Source of the DNA: an uncultured Roseburia sp.
GTDB taxonomy: Bacteria; Bacillota; Clostridia; Lachnospirales; Lachnospiraceae
Assembly: GCA_947062675.1 (NCBI GenBank)
Contig: CAMSQM010000011.1
Span: 1-64,000, forward strand
DNA: 64,000 nucleotides
Direction of reading: 5' to 3'
Below are positions 17,092 through 26,038 of the stretch, piece by piece (the first letter of the stretch is position 1; every line of letters begins with the position of its first letter). The notes under the pieces are model-generated. The model worked only from the letters and a program-made list of their open reading frames with translations. It had not been told where the DNA came from and did no database searches. Both the position numbers and the translations under genes were made by a program.

Positions 17092-18252
17092 TTAATAAAA
17101 AATATCAATCGCGCTGCCCGCACATTTCTGCGGAACCCCGAAATAAGCCAGAATCGTCGCCGCAATATCCGCAAAACTTTCCCGCGTCCCGTGATTTACC
17201 CCCGCCCTGACCGGACGACCGTATATCACAAGAGGCGTATACTCCCGCGAATGGTCCGTGGACGGTGTGCTCGGATCACAGCCGTGGTCCGCCGTGATCA
17301 TCAGGATATCCTCGTCGCCAAGCCCTGACATAAGCTCCGGCAGGCGTTTATCAAAATAAGTCAGCGCCTTCGCATATCCCTCCACGTCATTCCGGTGGCC
17401 GTAGAGCATATCATAATCCACCAGATTTGTAAAACACAGGCCGGTGAAATCCTTTTTCATATATTCCAGCGTGCGGTCAATCCCTTCTGCGTTTCCGGCC
17501 GTGCGCACATAATCCGTAAATCCTTTCTCCGCAAAAATATCAATAATTTTGCCGACAGAGAGCACCGAATATCCCGCCTCCTTCAGCTGGTCGGGCATCG
17601 TCACCTCAGGCGGCACCAGGGAAAAATCGTGACGGCGCGATGTCCTCGCAAAAGATCCGGGCTCCCCGGCAAACGGCCGCGCAATCACACGCCCCACGCC
17701 ATGCTCCCCCGTCAGCATCTCCCGCGCCGCGCGGCAGTACTCATAGAGCGTCTCAACCGGCACGATCTCCTCGTGCGCCGCCACCTGAAAGACAGAATCT
17801 GCGGAGGTATACACGATCAGCTTTCCCGTTTTCATGTGCTCTTCCCCGTAATCCCTGATCACATCCGTGCCGGAATACGGCCTGTTGCAGAGTACTCCCC
17901 GCCCTGTTTTCTCCGAAAACGCATCAAGGAGCTCCTGCGGAAAGCCTTCCGGATAAGTCGGAAGCGGCGCTTCCGAGATGACTCCGGCGATTTCCCAGTG
18001 GCCGATGGTCGTATCTTTGCCCTTTGACACCTCGGTCATCCGCGCAAAGGCCCCCGCCGGCTCTTTCTCTTTTTCCCCCGCCTGCATACCGTCGATATTA
18101 AAAAAACCCAGCTTTCCCATATTGGGCATCGAAAAATGCGGATCTGACGCCACAGCCCTGACCGTATTGCTCCCCGCATCCCCGTATTCCGCCGCGTCCG
18201 GCATTTCGCCGATTCCCACACTGTCAAGTACAATCAGAAATACACGTTTCAT
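17092..18252 (-). CDS. deoB: phosphopentomutase
   Basis: 386 residues, the normal length of DeoB, a Mn-dependent alkaline-phosphatase-fold enzyme that interconverts (deoxy)ribose 1-phosphate and 5-phosphate in nucleoside salvage. The first metal motif is LDSVGIGEMPDA (residues 8-19). The second is MITADHGCDPSTPSTDHSRE with the following TPLVIYG. The start (MKRVFLIVLDSVG) is chosen at 18252, where GGGAGG precedes, rather than ten codons upstream. It appears monocistronic; no nucleoside phosphorylase is adjacent. Confidence 0.93.
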   Translation of the reverse strand: MKRVFLIVLDSVGIGEMPDAAEYGDAGSNTVRAVASDPHFSMPNMGKLGFFNIDGMQAGEKEKEPAGAFARMTEVSKGKDTTIGHWEIAGVISEAPLPTYPEGFPQELLDAFSEKTGRGVLCNRPYSGTDVIRDYGEEHMKTGKLIVYTSADSVFQVAAHEEIVPVETLYEYCRAAREMLTGEHGVGRVIARPFAGEPGSFARTSRRHDFSLVPPEVTMPDQLKEAGYSVLSVGKIIDIFAEKGFTDYVRTAGNAEGIDRTLEYMKKDFTGLCFTNLVDYDMLYGHRNDVEGYAKALTYFDKRLPELMSGLGDEDILMITADHGCDPSTPSTDHSREYTPLVIYGRPVRAGVNHGTRESFADIAATILAYFGVPQKCAGSAIDIFY

Positions 18253-18295
18253 ATTCTGTAATCCTCCCTTTTTATTTTTCACGCTTCAGGACCCC

Positions 18296-18347
18296 GGCTT
18301 TCGCGCACGTCCCTCTGCCCGGCGCCTCCGTCATCCGCGCGAAAGCC
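18296..18347. promoter_or_regulatory. long inverted repeat between the ABC importer and deoB
   Basis: GGCTTTCGCGC (18296-18306) and GCGCGAAAGCC (18337-18347) form an 11-base perfect stem with a 30-base loop. No uridine tract follows on either strand, so it may be a leader or processing structure rather than a terminator. Confidence 0.4.
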
Positions 18348-18411
18348 CCGTCTGATTCCTTCTTTCCGGGCAGATGCAGTTCCCGCCCCCGGCTGTGCCG
18401 GTACAGACCGC

Positions 18412-19176
18412 TCAGAGTCCCGACGCAATATAATACGCCTTTCCATCCCCATCCACAAGCCGCCGCACCTTTACCCCGAATACCTCCTGCAGCACGCCGC
18501 TCTCATAGATTTCCTCCGGCGCGCCCTCCGCCACAATCCGCCCCCTGCACATCACGACAATCCGGTCCGAAATCTGCAGGGCGCTGTTTATGTCATGCAG
18601 GACAGCCGTCACTGTTTTTCCCTGCCGCCCAAGTTCCTGCATCAGCGCGGCGAGCTCCACCTGGTGGCGCACATCCAGGTATGTCGCAGGCTCGTCAAAC
18701 AGAAAATACTCCGTATCTCCGGCGAGCGCCATCGCGAGATATACCTTTTGCCGCTCCCCTCCGGACAGCGCGTCCATCTGCACATCCCGCAGCTTCGAAA
18801 TGCCGAGGCGCTCCATCGCGCTGTCACAGCGCTCATAGTCCTCTTTCCGGTAATGTCTCGGGCAGGAGAGCCACGGAAACCTGCCGTGCAGCACCATGCG
18901 CCCCGCCGTCAGCGCCCCTGCGGAGCGTATCTGCGGAAGATAGGACACTTTCTGCGCAAACAGGCGCTCTCCGGTCTCCGCAGCCGTTTTTCCGTCCAGG
19001 CGGACGACGCCTGCCGATACCCTGCACAGCCCCATCACAGCTTTAAAAAGCGTGCTTTTCCCGCTTCCGTTCGGCCCGATCACGGAAACCACCTGTCCGC
19101 CGCCGAAACACGCGCTGATCTGTGTGATCACCGGACGGCCCCCGTAACCAGCGCTCAGATTATCAATTTCAAGCAT
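18412..19176 (-). CDS. ABC transporter ATP-binding protein, iron-siderophore/cobalamin type
   Basis: 254 residues of the FecE/BtuD family. Walker A GPNGSGKST, signature LSGGERQKVYLAMAL and Walker B YFLFDEPATYLD are complete, with the H-loop in AVLHDINSAL. It energises the permease encoded upstream. The start at 19176 (MLEIDNLSAGYG) is chosen because GAGG lies six bases before it. This ATG is 42 bases after the permease stop. It is the last gene of the three-gene importer operon. Confidence 0.9.
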   Translation of the reverse strand: MLEIDNLSAGYGGRPVITQISACFGGGQVVSVIGPNGSGKSTLFKAVMGLCRVSAGVVRLDGKTAAETGERLFAQKVSYLPQIRSAGALTAGRMVLHGRFPWLSCPRHYRKEDYERCDSAMERLGISKLRDVQMDALSGGERQKVYLAMALAGDTEYFLFDEPATYLDVRHQVELAALMQELGRQGKTVTAVLHDINSALQISDRIVVMCRGRIVAEGAPEEIYESGVLQEVFGVKVRRLVDGDGKAYYIASGL

Positions 19177-19217
19177 AGTCATCCTCATTCCTGCTCTGTT
19201 ATCTGCAGACCTTTCCG

Positions 19218-20210
19218 CTATGAATTCCGCTTTCTCCTGATCAGCAGCCACAGGAAAAACGGCGCGCCCAGGAAAGATAAGATGATTCCGGCCGGAATCT
19301 CATACGGGGCAAAAAGTGTCCTTCCGGCCAGATCACAGAATGTCAGAAACGCCGCCCCCGCCATCGCTGAAGCCGGAAGCAGATACCGGCACTCCCCGCC
19401 CACAAACAGACGCGCCATATGCGGCACGATAAGTCCCACAAAGCCGATCAGCCCTGCGAAGCTGACAGCGGCGCCGGAGAGCACCGCCGCGAGCGCCAGA
19501 AACAGGAAGCGGTAAAATGCCACCGGCAGCCCCAGCGCTTTTGCCATCTCTTCCCCCTGTGCAAAAATCTCAAGCTCATTTCTGAACAGAAAGGTCACAA
19601 GCGCGGCGGCAAAGACCGCGATGGCCGCCGCCTTAAGAACAGGCATGCTGATCCCGGCAAGCCCCCCGATTTTAAAAGCACTGCCGGCCACCAGGGATTC
19701 CTCACTGATTGTGTGAACCACATCAGACGCACTGTTTAATATGCTGTTAATCGCGACCCCCGACAGCACCAGCGTAATTTTCGAGGACCCTGTCCGCCTT
19801 CCGAACAGATAGACAAACAGGACGGTTAAAAAGGCCCCGCCAAATGCCGCCGCCGGGTACCAGGCATACGCGCGCGGGAACAGCGCCGAGGCGGATACCA
19901 CGGCAAATCCGGCTCCCGCGTTGACGCCGATGATATTGGGCCCCGCCAGGGGATTGTCCAGTATCATCTGGATAATGGTACCCGAGAGGGCAAGGCCCGC
20001 TCCCGCCACAAGCGCTCCCGCCACGCGCGGCAGACGCACATACAAAAGGATCCTCCCCTGTGCGCCGCATTCTTCCCCCGCAAGCAGCGCAAGCACATCC
20101 CTGACCTCTGTCTTTACTGCGCCGAAAAGCACGCCCGCCGCGGCCGTCGCGAGCAGCACGGCAGACAAAATCAGGAGGCGGATCCTGATTTTCCGTTTAT
20201 TCTGTTCCAT
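19218..20210 (-). CDS. ABC transporter permease, FecCD family
   Basis: 330 residues with about ten membrane helices, typical of FecCD/BtuC permeases that take up siderophores, haem or cobalamin. Family marks are SLAGPNIIGVNAGAGFAV-like (LDNPLAGPNIIGVNAGAGF) and FAGLIGFVGLIVPHMARLF near the coupling helix. The start at 20210 overlaps the end of the binding-protein gene by 14 bases. Only one permease gene is present, so the channel is presumably a homodimer. Confidence 0.9.
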   Translation of the reverse strand: MEQNKRKIRIRLLILSAVLLATAAAGVLFGAVKTEVRDVLALLAGEECGAQGRILLYVRLPRVAGALVAGAGLALSGTIIQMILDNPLAGPNIIGVNAGAGFAVVSASALFPRAYAWYPAAAFGGAFLTVLFVYLFGRRTGSSKITLVLSGVAINSILNSASDVVHTISEESLVAGSAFKIGGLAGISMPVLKAAAIAVFAAALVTFLFRNELEIFAQGEEMAKALGLPVAFYRFLFLALAAVLSGAAVSFAGLIGFVGLIVPHMARLFVGGECRYLLPASAMAGAAFLTFCDLAGRTLFAPYEIPAGIILSFLGAPFFLWLLIRRKRNS

Positions 20211-21276
20211 AAATATCATCTGCCAGGATCCTGTAACTCTCGTCCCATCTGCTGTTTGGCTTGTTGTGGAACAGCTCCTTCGGCAGCACATAATAGCGGC
20301 CCGCTTTTACAGCTGAAAGCTCCTTAAAGGCCGGATCGGAGAGGAACAGCTCTTCCGCCATGGCCAGCGCCGCCTCGTCCGACTCCCCCATCGTGGTCAT
20401 AAAAATGAAGTCCGGATCAGCCGCGATAATGGCTTCCATGCTAAGATCCTCAAGAAGCGAATCATCGCTGTCCGCGATATTTATGCAGCCAAGATCAGCC
20501 AGCATCCGCCCTGTCATGCTGTCGCTGCCTTTTGCCCGCACGCCCGTGGAAAAGGCGCGCAGAAACAGCACCGACGGGCCTTCTGCCCCCTCCGCGGACT
20601 TAAGCTCCCGCGCACTCCCGGCACGGGCAATCTGTTCCTGAATCCCCGCTTCCACCCTGGCCACATTTTCCCGGTACAGATCTTCCCTCCCTGTAATGGC
20701 CGTAAAAATCTGCATCATATCCCTGTAATCCTCAAAATGCTCCACCTCGAAATATGCCGTGGTGACCCCCGCGGCATTAAGGGTTTCCCGCACGCTCACA
20801 TGGCCCTCAATCGCCGCCGAAAGAATGACAAAGTCAATCTCCTCCGCAAGAATTGTCTCCACGCCGGGCGCCTTGACTGAGCCGAGATTCACCACATGTT
20901 CCGCCACACCGGCAAGCTCCATCGCGTCCTCCGTGACCGCGTCAGGCGTCCCGCCCGCCAGAATCCACGCGTCCGCATAACTCTGCGAGAGTACCGCGGT
21001 CCTGGCCGGATGATCAATTGTGACGGTATACCCCAGCGCGTCCGTAAACGTCACCGGTCCGGTCTCCTGTCCCCCGGCAGCGCCGGTCTCTGTATTCATC
21101 CCCCCTGTCCCTGCCGGCATGTCCTCCACAGTGTTTTCCGTTTCGTCCGTCCGGCTGCTCTTCGTCTGCTCCGGCTGACGATTCTGCGCCCCCGCGGATC
21201 CCGGATTCTGTCCGCATCCCGCCGCAAGAAAAATACACAGGGCAAAAACAACGGCTTTTGGTGTTCTTTTTTTCAT
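20197..21276 (-). CDS. ABC transporter substrate-binding lipoprotein, iron-siderophore/cobalamin type
   Basis: 359 residues. A lipoprotein signal with LAAGC places the lipid-modified cysteine at residue 21. A low-complexity linker rich in Gln, Thr and Gly follows (25-70). The rest is a Fe-siderophore/cobalamin-type periplasmic-binding fold, starting VTFTDALGYTVTIDHPAR and containing LAEEIDFVILS and a second lobe with ADLGCINIADSDDSLLEDLS. It is the first gene of the importer operon, with its own candidate promoter. The ligand could be a siderophore, haem or corrinoid. Confidence 0.87.
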   Translation of the reverse strand: MKKRTPKAVVFALCIFLAAGCGQNPGSAGAQNRQPEQTKSSRTDETENTVEDMPAGTGGMNTETGAAGGQETGPVTFTDALGYTVTIDHPARTAVLSQSYADAWILAGGTPDAVTEDAMELAGVAEHVVNLGSVKAPGVETILAEEIDFVILSAAIEGHVSVRETLNAAGVTTAYFEVEHFEDYRDMMQIFTAITGREDLYRENVARVEAGIQEQIARAGSARELKSAEGAEGPSVLFLRAFSTGVRAKGSDSMTGRMLADLGCINIADSDDSLLEDLSMEAIIAADPDFIFMTTMGESDEAALAMAEELFLSDPAFKELSAVKAGRYYVLPKELFHNKPNSRWDESYRILADDIYGTE

Positions 21277-21307
21277 AGAATGACTTCCGTTTTTCCTTTC
21301 TTAAATC

Positions 21308-21360
21308 TGATAATTTCAGCTGTCTATCATTACTATACCGAATCGCGGAAGGCATTACAA
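21308..21360 (-). promoter_or_regulatory. promoter and possible operator of the ABC importer operon
   Basis: Minus strand TTGTAA (21355-21360), 17 bases, TATAGT (21332-21337). Just downstream the inverted repeat TGATA (21308-21312)/TATCA (21325-21329) separated by 12 bases could bind a metal regulator. It is only loosely like a Fur box. Confidence 0.45.
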
Positions 21361-21415
21361 GTTCTTTTTCCATCCTGTGTGATAAAACAGGCTGCATTTC
21401 CGCATCCCGCTCCCG

Positions 21416-21451
21416 GGGGACTGTGATGCGAAAAAATCGCCCACAGTCCCC
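21416..21451 (-). terminator. hairpin downstream of spoIIIAH
   Basis: GGGGACTGTG (21416-21425) pairs with CACAGTCCCC (21442-21451), and an inner GCGA/TCGC stem extends it. No uridine tract follows, so it may stop transcription only weakly or protect the 3' end. Confidence 0.5.
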
Positions 21452-21475
21452 TGCAGGCGATCCCTTTTCCTCCCT

Positions 21476-22297
21476 CTATTTTCCTTCCTCATCATTGACC
21501 ACGATCGGTGTGAGCACAATCTTTTCCGCAGAAACATTTGTCTTGCGCTTTACAATGTCCTCCACCTGCGCGCGCTTTGCATCCGTGACTTCTCCCATAT
21601 TTAAGACCACATCACAATTATCGTCTGTGATACTTACCACCACATCCGTAAATCCCTTTGCCTCGAGAAGCATTTCCGCCGCAGCCTCCCGCTCAGCGAT
21701 ATCGGTCATCGCGATCATCTTGTTGACCGCGTCCTGTTTTAAATCTTCTGCAACGGATGTATTATTGACAATCTCGAGAAGCGCTTCCTTATTTCTGGAA
21801 CGGATCTGCTCGCGGTTGAGTTTCATTTCCGCTGCATAATCGAGATTTGCGATCGTCGTGCTTGTGAGAACAGCCTCTCCCGGATTCTCCACCTCTGCGG
21901 CGCCGTCCGCGGCTGCGACATCCGCGCTTCCGTCCGTGGCCGCGACATCCGCGCTTCCATCCGCGGCTGCGACACTCTCCCCGTCTGTACCGGCATCTGC
22001 CTGTGCGCTCTCATCCGCCCCTGCCACTTCCGGCGCCTCCCCGCCGGCAGCGTCTGCCGATTCCGTCCCGCCCGTCACCGCGAGGTCTTCCCCGCTTTCA
22101 TCTGTAAAAATCTCCCCGTTCAGCAGCGTATCCTCGTCTGATATCTCATAGTCGAGCACATCCGCGTCTGCGCTCGCCTGCGCTGCCGCCGTGTCATCCT
22201 CAATGTTATGATTCATATAGCTGAAATATCCAGCTACCGCAATCATAAGTGCAAGAGCCGTAATCACCAACTGATTCTTCCGAAATATTTTTTTCAC
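21476..22297 (-). CDS. spoIIIAH: stage III sporulation protein AH
   Basis: 273 residues. A single membrane helix (about 7-25) follows a short basic N-terminus. The C-terminal domain, starting near AEMKLNREQIRSRNKEALL and including AAEMLLEAKGFTDVVVSI, is the YscJ/FliF-like ring-building fold that pairs with SpoIIQ across the intermembrane space of the forespore. The start is GTG at 22297, with GGGAGG seven bases upstream; it overlaps the spoIIIAG stop as GTGA. The linker (about 28-130) is long and acidic and carries a nine-residue repeat (DGSADVAAT). Confidence 0.93.
   Translation of the reverse strand: MKKIFRKNQLVITALALMIAVAGYFSYMNHNIEDDTAAAQASADADVLDYEISDEDTLLNGEIFTDESGEDLAVTGGTESADAAGGEAPEVAGADESAQADAGTDGESVAAADGSADVAATDGSADVAAADGAAEVENPGEAVLTSTTIANLDYAAEMKLNREQIRSRNKEALLEIVNNTSVAEDLKQDAVNKMIAMTDIAEREAAAEMLLEAKGFTDVVVSITDDNCDVVLNMGEVTDAKRAQVEDIVKRKTNVSAEKIVLTPIVVNDEEGK
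21895..21978 (-). repeat. 27-bp repeat in the spoIIIAH linker
   Basis: About three units of gcgacatccgcgcttccrtc type encode DGSADVAA[TA] in the disordered linker. The outer unit is diverged. Confidence 0.7.
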
Positions 22298-22992
22298 GTC
22301 GATTCCTCCCTGGAACACATCTTTACTACTTTGATTCTATGAGCTTCTATTGGAAATAATGCCTTGATCGCCTCCGAAATGTCGGAAACCACGGCAGAAT
22401 TTCCCGCCCCCTCCGCCACAACGACCACGCCCACGATCGTCGGCGCCGTTTCTTTCCTGACATAGGGATATTTCTCCTCACCCGTCTCCACATAGACCGT
22501 CCCGCTTCCCGTCTCCGCCTCTGTCACGGTCCGGTTTCCGCCGCTGCTGTCCGTCTCCTGGGTCGTCGTTGTATTTCTCGTCGAATCCTTTTCCACGACA
22601 GATTCTCCCGCATCTGCTACCGTGATCATAACGTCCACCTTCCCGGCGCCTTCCACCTGTGAGAGAACCGATTCCAGCTTTTCCTCCAGCTCATTCACAT
22701 ATTCCTCCCTCCGGCCCGCCGTGCTCATCTCCCCGGGCGCTTCATTCTTCTCCCGGTCCCCGGACGGCGCACCGGAGGACGGCGCATCCTTCCCCTGATC
22801 CGTCCCGGATCCGCTTCTGCTCCCGGAAGACCCCGCGGACGGCGCGCCGCCCCCGCTTTCCACTTTCTTCCCATCCCCCGCCGGCATCGCAATGACGAGC
22901 AGCAGGACCCCCACAAGCGCCAGCACAATCCAGTCGCTTTTTTTCATCTGTTTCCACTTACCGTTTTCCAGAAATTCCCTGAGTTTCTGCAC
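22294..22992 (-). CDS. spoIIIAG: stage III sporulation protein AG
   Basis: 232 residues. One membrane helix at about 20-37 (DWIVLALVGVLLLVIAMPAG) is followed by a disordered Gly/Ser-rich linker to about 90 and a ring-forming domain with VDVMITVADAGESVVEKD and PTIVGVVVVAEGAGNSAVV. SpoIIIAG forms a large ring of the feeding-tube channel between mother cell and forespore. The GTG start has GGAGGG eight bases upstream. The stop overlaps the GTG of spoIIIAH, so the two are probably translationally coupled. Confidence 0.93.
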   Translation of the reverse strand: MQKLREFLENGKWKQMKKSDWIVLALVGVLLLVIAMPAGDGKKVESGGGAPSAGSSGSRSGSGTDQGKDAPSSGAPSGDREKNEAPGEMSTAGRREEYVNELEEKLESVLSQVEGAGKVDVMITVADAGESVVEKDSTRNTTTTQETDSSGGNRTVTEAETGSGTVYVETGEEKYPYVRKETAPTIVGVVVVAEGAGNSAVVSDISEAIKALFPIEAHRIKVVKMCSREEST

Positions 22993-23021
22993 TCCGGACG
23001 CCCTCCCCTCACCGCGGCTCT

Positions 23022-23564
23022 TTATTTTATTTCAATCTGCTCCTCATCAATCCGGTAATACTGTGACAGTTCTGAGCGCAGTTCAGAATAGCGCTCCCCC
23101 TCTTTTATGGAATCCGTCCCCGCCCCTTTCGCCTCTATTTTTTCTATTATAATCTCCCCCGCCCCGCTCTCTTCGACCGTGAGTGAGACTGCATCCAGCA
23201 CATATGTATCCGTCAGGTGAACCTCCACGTCCTTCACCATAAAATCATGCTGCTCCGCAATCGCTGTGACATCCATCTCTATCGCCCGCTCGTATTCTTC
23301 TATATAATAGCTGTTTTGCAGAAACTCTATTTTCTGCGTATCCTTCGCGAGCTCTGAGAGCCCCTCCGCAAACGCCTCATACTCGATCTTCTTCAGAAAT
23401 TCCTCGCTGTCAAACAGGAGAGACAGAACCGGCGATAAAAAACCCAGTGTCAGGAGAATTTCCGCAAAAAACCGGATATATCTGCGGAATCCGTCCCCCG
23501 GAACCAGATAAAGCAGCAGTGTCAGAAGCATAAACAGCACGAGAAAGCCCCGGATATACGTCAA
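23022..23564 (-). CDS. spoIIIAF: stage III sporulation protein AF
   Basis: 180 residues. Two N-terminal membrane helices (about 5-21 and 30-48) are followed by a globular domain. It is a component of the SpoIIIA-SpoIIQ channel complex. The start codon is TTG at 23564, with GGGG-rich sequence just upstream, which should reduce its translation relative to neighbours. It begins 31 bases after the spoIIIAE stop and is followed after 29 bases by spoIIIAG. Confidence 0.88.
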   Translation of the reverse strand: MTYIRGFLVLFMLLTLLLYLVPGDGFRRYIRFFAEILLTLGFLSPVLSLLFDSEEFLKKIEYEAFAEGLSELAKDTQKIEFLQNSYYIEEYERAIEMDVTAIAEQHDFMVKDVEVHLTDTYVLDAVSLTVEESGAGEIIIEKIEAKGAGTDSIKEGERYSELRSELSQYYRIDEEQIEIK

Positions 23565-23595
23565 ATCCCCGCCCCCTTTCTGTTTCCGGATGAAC

Positions 23596-24843
23596 CTACA
23601 TCAGAAATCCCGATACTGCCGTCGTCAGTGCGATGGTGAGGAAAAACAACGCCAGGCAGTATCCCATCAGTTTCAGATACAGCATTCCCCCCTCTGACAT
23701 TCCCTTCAGACAGCCGACAATCCGCTGGTCTGCCACAGGTTCCGTCACGGCCGCGGCGAGTTTATAAAACAGCGCCAGACAGGCAATTTTGATCATTGGA
23801 ACCAGTCCGATCGCGATCAGCGCGATCAGCGCGGCCGCCCCCACACAGTTTTTTATCAGAATGCCGGAGCTGACCAGTACCTGTCCGATACCGCTGACCA
23901 CATTTCCAATCCCTGGAATCATGGCGGCCGCGCGCGTGATGCCTCCTCCGGTCAGCCGGTCTTTTGCCGCCGCGATCATGCTCTGCACCACGGAGAGTCC
24001 GAGAACCGAAATTCCCGCAATTTTCATTCCCCAGCAGATTATCCCGTTTAAAAGTTCTGTGAGATTCGCAAATTTTTCATCCTCAAAAAAGTGATTAAAC
24101 AGCTGTAAAATCGCATATATCCGGGCAAGCGGCATCAGAAGTTCCAGAAATCCCCACTGAATCAGATAGATTACCAGAAATGCCGTCTGATAAAATCCCG
24201 CCCCGGTCCCGGGACCGGCTGAAAATACCATGGTCACCGAGATCGCCGGAACCAGCGCCCGCATAAAATCCACGCTGTGCGTCATTGTCTCCCTGACGAT
24301 ACCCCCGAATACCGCAAACGACTGGAGCAGCATCACCCCCAGCACACAGTACACCATCAGAAAGCACAGATCAGAGATATAGGAGGAGCGAAAGGCACCC
24401 ACAAAGTTCTTCAGAATCGAAAACCCCACCGCCAGCAGCACAATCTCGATCAGGAGCGTGCGGTTTGTCCCGATTTCATAAAATATGGCATCCCTCAGCC
24501 AGCCCGCCAGCAGAGAGAGATCAAACCCGCGGACACCGTCTGTGATCAGTCCCTCCACCACATCGGAAAACCCCGTCTTCCTCTCCGGCGTGCCCGGCAG
24601 CGCTTCGCGGTAGAGCGCATCCACATCCGAAAAATCAATCTGCCCCAGCAGGCCCTCCGTATAGTCTTCCTGCACGTCAGCGTTCCCGTCCGCGCCATCC
24701 TCATCCTTTTCCTCCGGCCGGACAGCGGCGGTAAACAAAACGCAATCCGCCGTCCCCGCCGTCTGTCCCCGCACATGCACAGGAAACAGCAGACAAAACA
24801 GTAATGGCGGCAGCAGGCATATGCCCGCAGATAGCGCCCTCAT
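23596..24843 (-). CDS. spoIIIAE: stage III sporulation protein AE
   Basis: 415 residues. A signal-like hydrophobic N-terminus (LSAGICLLPPLLFCLLFPVHV) is followed by a soluble part (to about 120) and then about seven membrane helices. The run AMIPGIGNVVSGIGQVLVSS is characteristic. SpoIIIAE is the polytopic core of the channel complex. Its ATG overlaps the spoIIIAD stop by four bases (ATGA). Confidence 0.93.
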   Translation of the reverse strand: MRALSAGICLLPPLLFCLLFPVHVRGQTAGTADCVLFTAAVRPEEKDEDGADGNADVQEDYTEGLLGQIDFSDVDALYREALPGTPERKTGFSDVVEGLITDGVRGFDLSLLAGWLRDAIFYEIGTNRTLLIEIVLLAVGFSILKNFVGAFRSSYISDLCFLMVYCVLGVMLLQSFAVFGGIVRETMTHSVDFMRALVPAISVTMVFSAGPGTGAGFYQTAFLVIYLIQWGFLELLMPLARIYAILQLFNHFFEDEKFANLTELLNGIICWGMKIAGISVLGLSVVQSMIAAAKDRLTGGGITRAAAMIPGIGNVVSGIGQVLVSSGILIKNCVGAAALIALIAIGLVPMIKIACLALFYKLAAAVTEPVADQRIVGCLKGMSEGGMLYLKLMGYCLALFFLTIALTTAVSGFLM

Positions 24844-25223
24844 AAAAGACTCCCGATCGTCTCAAGAAATGCCGTCAGCACCGGGAGACTCACCACAAGA
24901 ATCGACATTTTGGCAAATATTTCAATCTGGTTTCCGATTGCGGAATATCCGGCGTCACGGCAGATATTAATCGCAAATTCCGCCACATAAGTGATCCCGA
25001 CCATTTTGATCACCAGCGCAATATAGCGGCTGTCCACCGCAATCAGATTCTCCATACGTTCCGTAAAGTTCAGAATTGTCTCCACTTTTGTAAGCAGATA
25101 CACAAAGATGCAGATACACACCGTAATACTGATAAAAAGGCTGTACTCCTCTTTTTCCCGCTTCAGTACCAGCGCGGTCAGCACCCCGGCAATCCCGAGA
25201 ACCGCAATCTTAAGGATATCCAT
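24840..25223 (-). CDS. spoIIIAD: stage III sporulation protein AD
   Basis: 127 residues and four hydrophobic segments, matching SpoIIIAD. The start (MDILKIAVLGIAGVL) is taken at 25223 because GGAG lies six bases upstream. The ATG four codons earlier has no good ribosome site. The end has KMSILVVSLPVLTAFLETI, close to the family pattern. Coupled to spoIIIAE by an ATGA overlap. Confidence 0.92.
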   Translation of the reverse strand: MDILKIAVLGIAGVLTALVLKREKEEYSLFISITVCICIFVYLLTKVETILNFTERMENLIAVDSRYIALVIKMVGITYVAEFAINICRDAGYSAIGNQIEIFAKMSILVVSLPVLTAFLETIGSLL

Positions 25224-25286
25224 ATTTTGCTCCATTTCCGCGCCGCTCTTTGCGCATGATTGAAAATTATCAGTTAATATCCTTTC

Positions 25287-25481
25287 TCACAGGGCAAACA
25301 GCGATTTCATGGTCTCAAATAACTCATAAATATAGGGCACAATCCAGAAAAGCACGATAATCAGCCCGGCAAGACTGGTAAGAAAGGCGTGTTCTTCTCT
25401 TCCGCTGTGTTTGAGCACCTGGCTGATGACTGTCACCAGAATTCCCACCGCTGCGATTTTAAATATTAAATTTACACTCAT
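25287..25481 (-). CDS. spoIIIAC: stage III sporulation protein AC
   Basis: 64 residues with two membrane helices, the exact size of SpoIIIAC. Pattern VNLIFKIAAVGILVTVISQ and HSGREEHAFLTSLAGLIIVL. AAGGAAG precedes the ATG. Located in the standard operon order between AB and AD. Confidence 0.92.
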   Translation of the reverse strand: MSVNLIFKIAAVGILVTVISQVLKHSGREEHAFLTSLAGLIIVLFWIVPYIYELFETMKSLFAL

Positions 25482-25519
25482 AGCTTCCTTACACCCTTCC
25501 TGTTTCTGTCTGCATTCTC

Positions 25520-26038
25520 TCAGATCAGCAGAATAATGAGCATCAGTCCGCAGACAACGCTTAAAGCCTGATAGACGCGCTGTTTTTCCTTCTGCTCCCC
25601 TCTCGTCGCTTCTATCACAAAATCCAGCCGTTCCAGGGTCAGCGTGAGCTGCTTTTTATTTTCTTCCACGCTTTTCCCGAAAAAAGCGATTCCCGCATGT
25701 TTTACGATCTCCGCCTCCTCCCCGGTAAGTCCCAGTTCCTTTTCCCGCTCCGAGAAAACTTCCTGCCAGACCGCCTCCCCCTCACTTCTCTGCTTTTCTA
25801 TCAGACGGTCCGCGATCTCCCTGCACGCGCCGGCCAGTCCCTCATGGTCCGGGCGCACAAAGCACCCGAGAAGAATCTCCACCGGCTGAAGCGAACAGGC
25901 GGCCTCGCAGGAGAGGGTCACAAAAAGTCTGCGTATCCCGTATAAGAGCCGCAGGTGCTCCGTCATATCTTTCCGGATGCAGTAGGCAAATCCTGCGCTG
26001 GCCGTTATGACGATCAGGCCTCCCGCCAGCTTTAACAT
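25520..26038 (-). CDS. spoIIIAB: stage III sporulation protein AB
   Basis: 172 residues. N-terminal and C-terminal membrane helices (about 3-20 and 152-171) flank a cytoplasmic helical region. The family motif LGLTGEEAEIVKHAGIAFFGKSVEENKKQL, read in two parts, is visible. The structure resembles GspF-like secretion components. The ATG overlaps the last codons of spoIIIAA. Confidence 0.92.
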   Translation of the reverse strand: MLKLAGGLIVITASAGFAYCIRKDMTEHLRLLYGIRRLFVTLSCEAACSLQPVEILLGCFVRPDHEGLAGACREIADRLIEKQRSEGEAVWQEVFSEREKELGLTGEEAEIVKHAGIAFFGKSVEENKKQLTLTLERLDFVIEATRGEQKEKQRVYQALSVVCGLMLIILLI

